This document shows positions 63,392-64,000 of a stretch of 64,000 nucleotides of DNA, one piece after another (position 1 is the first letter of the stretch; the number at the start of each line of letters is the position of its first letter). The notes beneath the pieces are model-generated. The model had not been told where the DNA came from. It was given only the letters and a program-made list of their open reading frames with translations, and searched no databases. The DNA comes from Polyangium sp. 15x6 (GTDB lineage Bacteria; Myxococcota_A; Polyangia; Polyangiales; Polyangiaceae). A program made the translations under genes and the position numbers. The stretch lies in NCBI RefSeq assembly GCF_029960785.1, contig NZ_JASBQE010000064.1, forward strand, positions 1 through 64,000, given 5' to 3'.

Positions 63392-63422
63392 CCATCCTGG
63401 GGAACACAAACCCCAGGGATGG
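63392..63422 (+). terminator. Terminator-like hairpin after the MocR gene
   Basis: CCATCCTGGGG (63392-63402) pairs with CCCCAGGGATGG (63411-63422), an 11-bp stem with one bulged base and an 8-nt A-rich loop. It lies 46 bp after the MocR stop and before the next plus-strand gene. Confidence 0.6.
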
Positions 63423-63532
63423 ATCAGTGTCGATCCCCCCTCGCCTCCTCCCTCCCATTTTCAGCCGACGTCCTTTCGCGTATTTGTCGAGGACGCGCCG
63501 TTGGCAACGACCTTGCTTGCGCCGGAGATCTC

Positions 63533-64000
63533 ATGTCGAACGACGACACGCCTTTCGACCTCGGGCCGCCGCCTCCGATCTTCATCCCGCCTCCCGGCCC
63601 CGTCGCCGGCGCGCCGCCGCCCGCGCCCGTCGCGTTCGCTGCGCGGACGATCGTGCCGGAGACGCCGGCGCCCGCCGCGCCCGCCGAGGCGCGGAAGATG
63701 ATGGCGCTGTCGGCGAAGGCCCCGGGCTCGCACACCGTGAAGTCGGGCGATACGCTCGGCGCGATCGCCGAGAAATACGACACCACGGTCAGCGCGATCC
63801 TGAAGGCGAACCCGCAGATCACGAATCCGAATCAGATCTCCGTCGGGCAGCAGATCAAGCTCCCCGGCGCGTCGAGCGGCACCGGGGGCGCCTCGCCGCA
63901 GCCGAGCCAGCCCAAACCGCCGCCGAAGAAGCCGCCGCCGAAAAAACCCGCGGCCGACAAGGACGATGACAAGGATTCGAAGGCCGAGCGCAAGCTCGTC
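63533..64000 (+). CDS. LysM-domain protein, 3' end outside window
   Basis: ATG at 63533 opens a frame that stays open to the right edge (156 codons); GGAG lies about 6 nt upstream. A Pro/Ala-rich N-terminus without a signal peptide is followed by one LysM module (about 66-108, [20 protein letters not shown]...ILKANPQ...VGQQIKLPG). A Pro/Lys-rich linker ([13 protein letters not shown]) and a charged DKDDDKD stretch come next. LysM binds peptidoglycan or chitin-like glycans. The catalytic or binding domain that may follow is not in the window. Export by a route other than Sec, or a cytoplasmic role, is possible because no signal peptide is visible. Confidence 0.7.
   Translation, partial: MSNDDTPFDLGPPPPIFIPPPGPVAGAPPPAPVAFAARTIVPETPAPAAPAEARKMMALSAKAPGSHTVKSGDTLGAIAEKYDTTVSAILKANPQITNPNQISVGQQIKLPGASSGTGGASPQPSQPKPPPKKPPPKKPAADKDDDKDSKAERKLV

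Noticed and set aside
63501-63517. Sigma-54-like site TTGGCAACGACCTTGCT before the LysM gene
   Set aside because: The GG/GC spacing fits, but transcription would start only about 5 nt before ATG 63533 and would omit the ribosome-binding site. It is probably chance unless the true start is further downstream.

Overview
The window looks like chromosomal DNA from a myxobacterium of the Polyangiales (Sorangium/Polyangium type). This is inferred from very high GC, long shadow frames on the opposite strand, many lipoproteins with Gly- or Ala/Pro-rich linkers, several Ser/Thr kinases, an FHA-type sigma-54 activator, a DUF1592/DUF1552 pair, a CHAT protein with a MYXO-CTERM-like tail and a CorE-like sigma factor. 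I saw no rRNA or tRNA gene, CRISPR array, insertion sequence or prophage.

Layout. 1-3765: truncated Gly-rich lipoprotein, ABC exporter, di-heme peroxidase. 3825-8970 (minus): four-gene operon of a beta-propeller/di-heme cytochrome protein, a secreted protein, a propeller lipoprotein and an O-antigen-ligase-like protein. 9066-10420: NuiA-type inhibitor facing a membrane-anchored DRGH nuclease. 10587-15740: phosphoribosyltransferase-like protein, HD-type protein, DUF2169-pentapeptide protein. 15741-16150: two copies of a structured repeat, with a third at 11298-11426. 16151-19855 (minus): DUF1592, DUF1552 and YkgJ-type genes. 20095-22393: two lipoproteins, the second behind a sigma-54-type promoter. 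22503-30623 (minus): treX-treY-treZ operon ending in an overlapping PIN gene, plus a small protein. 30811-38734 (plus): hybrid histidine kinase, HtrA-like protease, Ser/Thr kinase, TPR-like protein and Gly-rich beta-helix lipoprotein. 38803-41166 (minus): membrane GTPase and an unknown membrane partner.

41622-42584 is a macrolide 2'-phosphotransferase-like gene with an unusual overlapping mini-ORF. 43172-46579 (minus) holds an FHA sigma-54 activator, a trypsin-like lipoprotein behind a sigma-54-like promoter, and a stand-alone copy of that protease's C-terminal domain. 46651-50223 is a giant kinase-ATPase. 50452-56516 holds a small lipoprotein, a TPR-CHAT protein, an MFS transporter and an M61-like peptidase. 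56680-60517 is a copper module: a lipoprotein ending in a Cys-Gly motif, CopZ-like chaperone, CopA ATPase and a CorE-like ECF sigma factor overlapping copA. 60529-63346 is a divergent pair of DUF2917-EamA exporter and MocR regulator around repeated operator boxes. A LysM protein runs off the right edge.

The genes mostly concern the cell envelope, signalling, trehalose synthesis from glycogen and copper handling. The best candidates for undescribed biology are the GTPase/partner pair, the covarying repeat family, the kinase-ATPase with an expanded activation loop, and the split protease domain next to its probable regulator.
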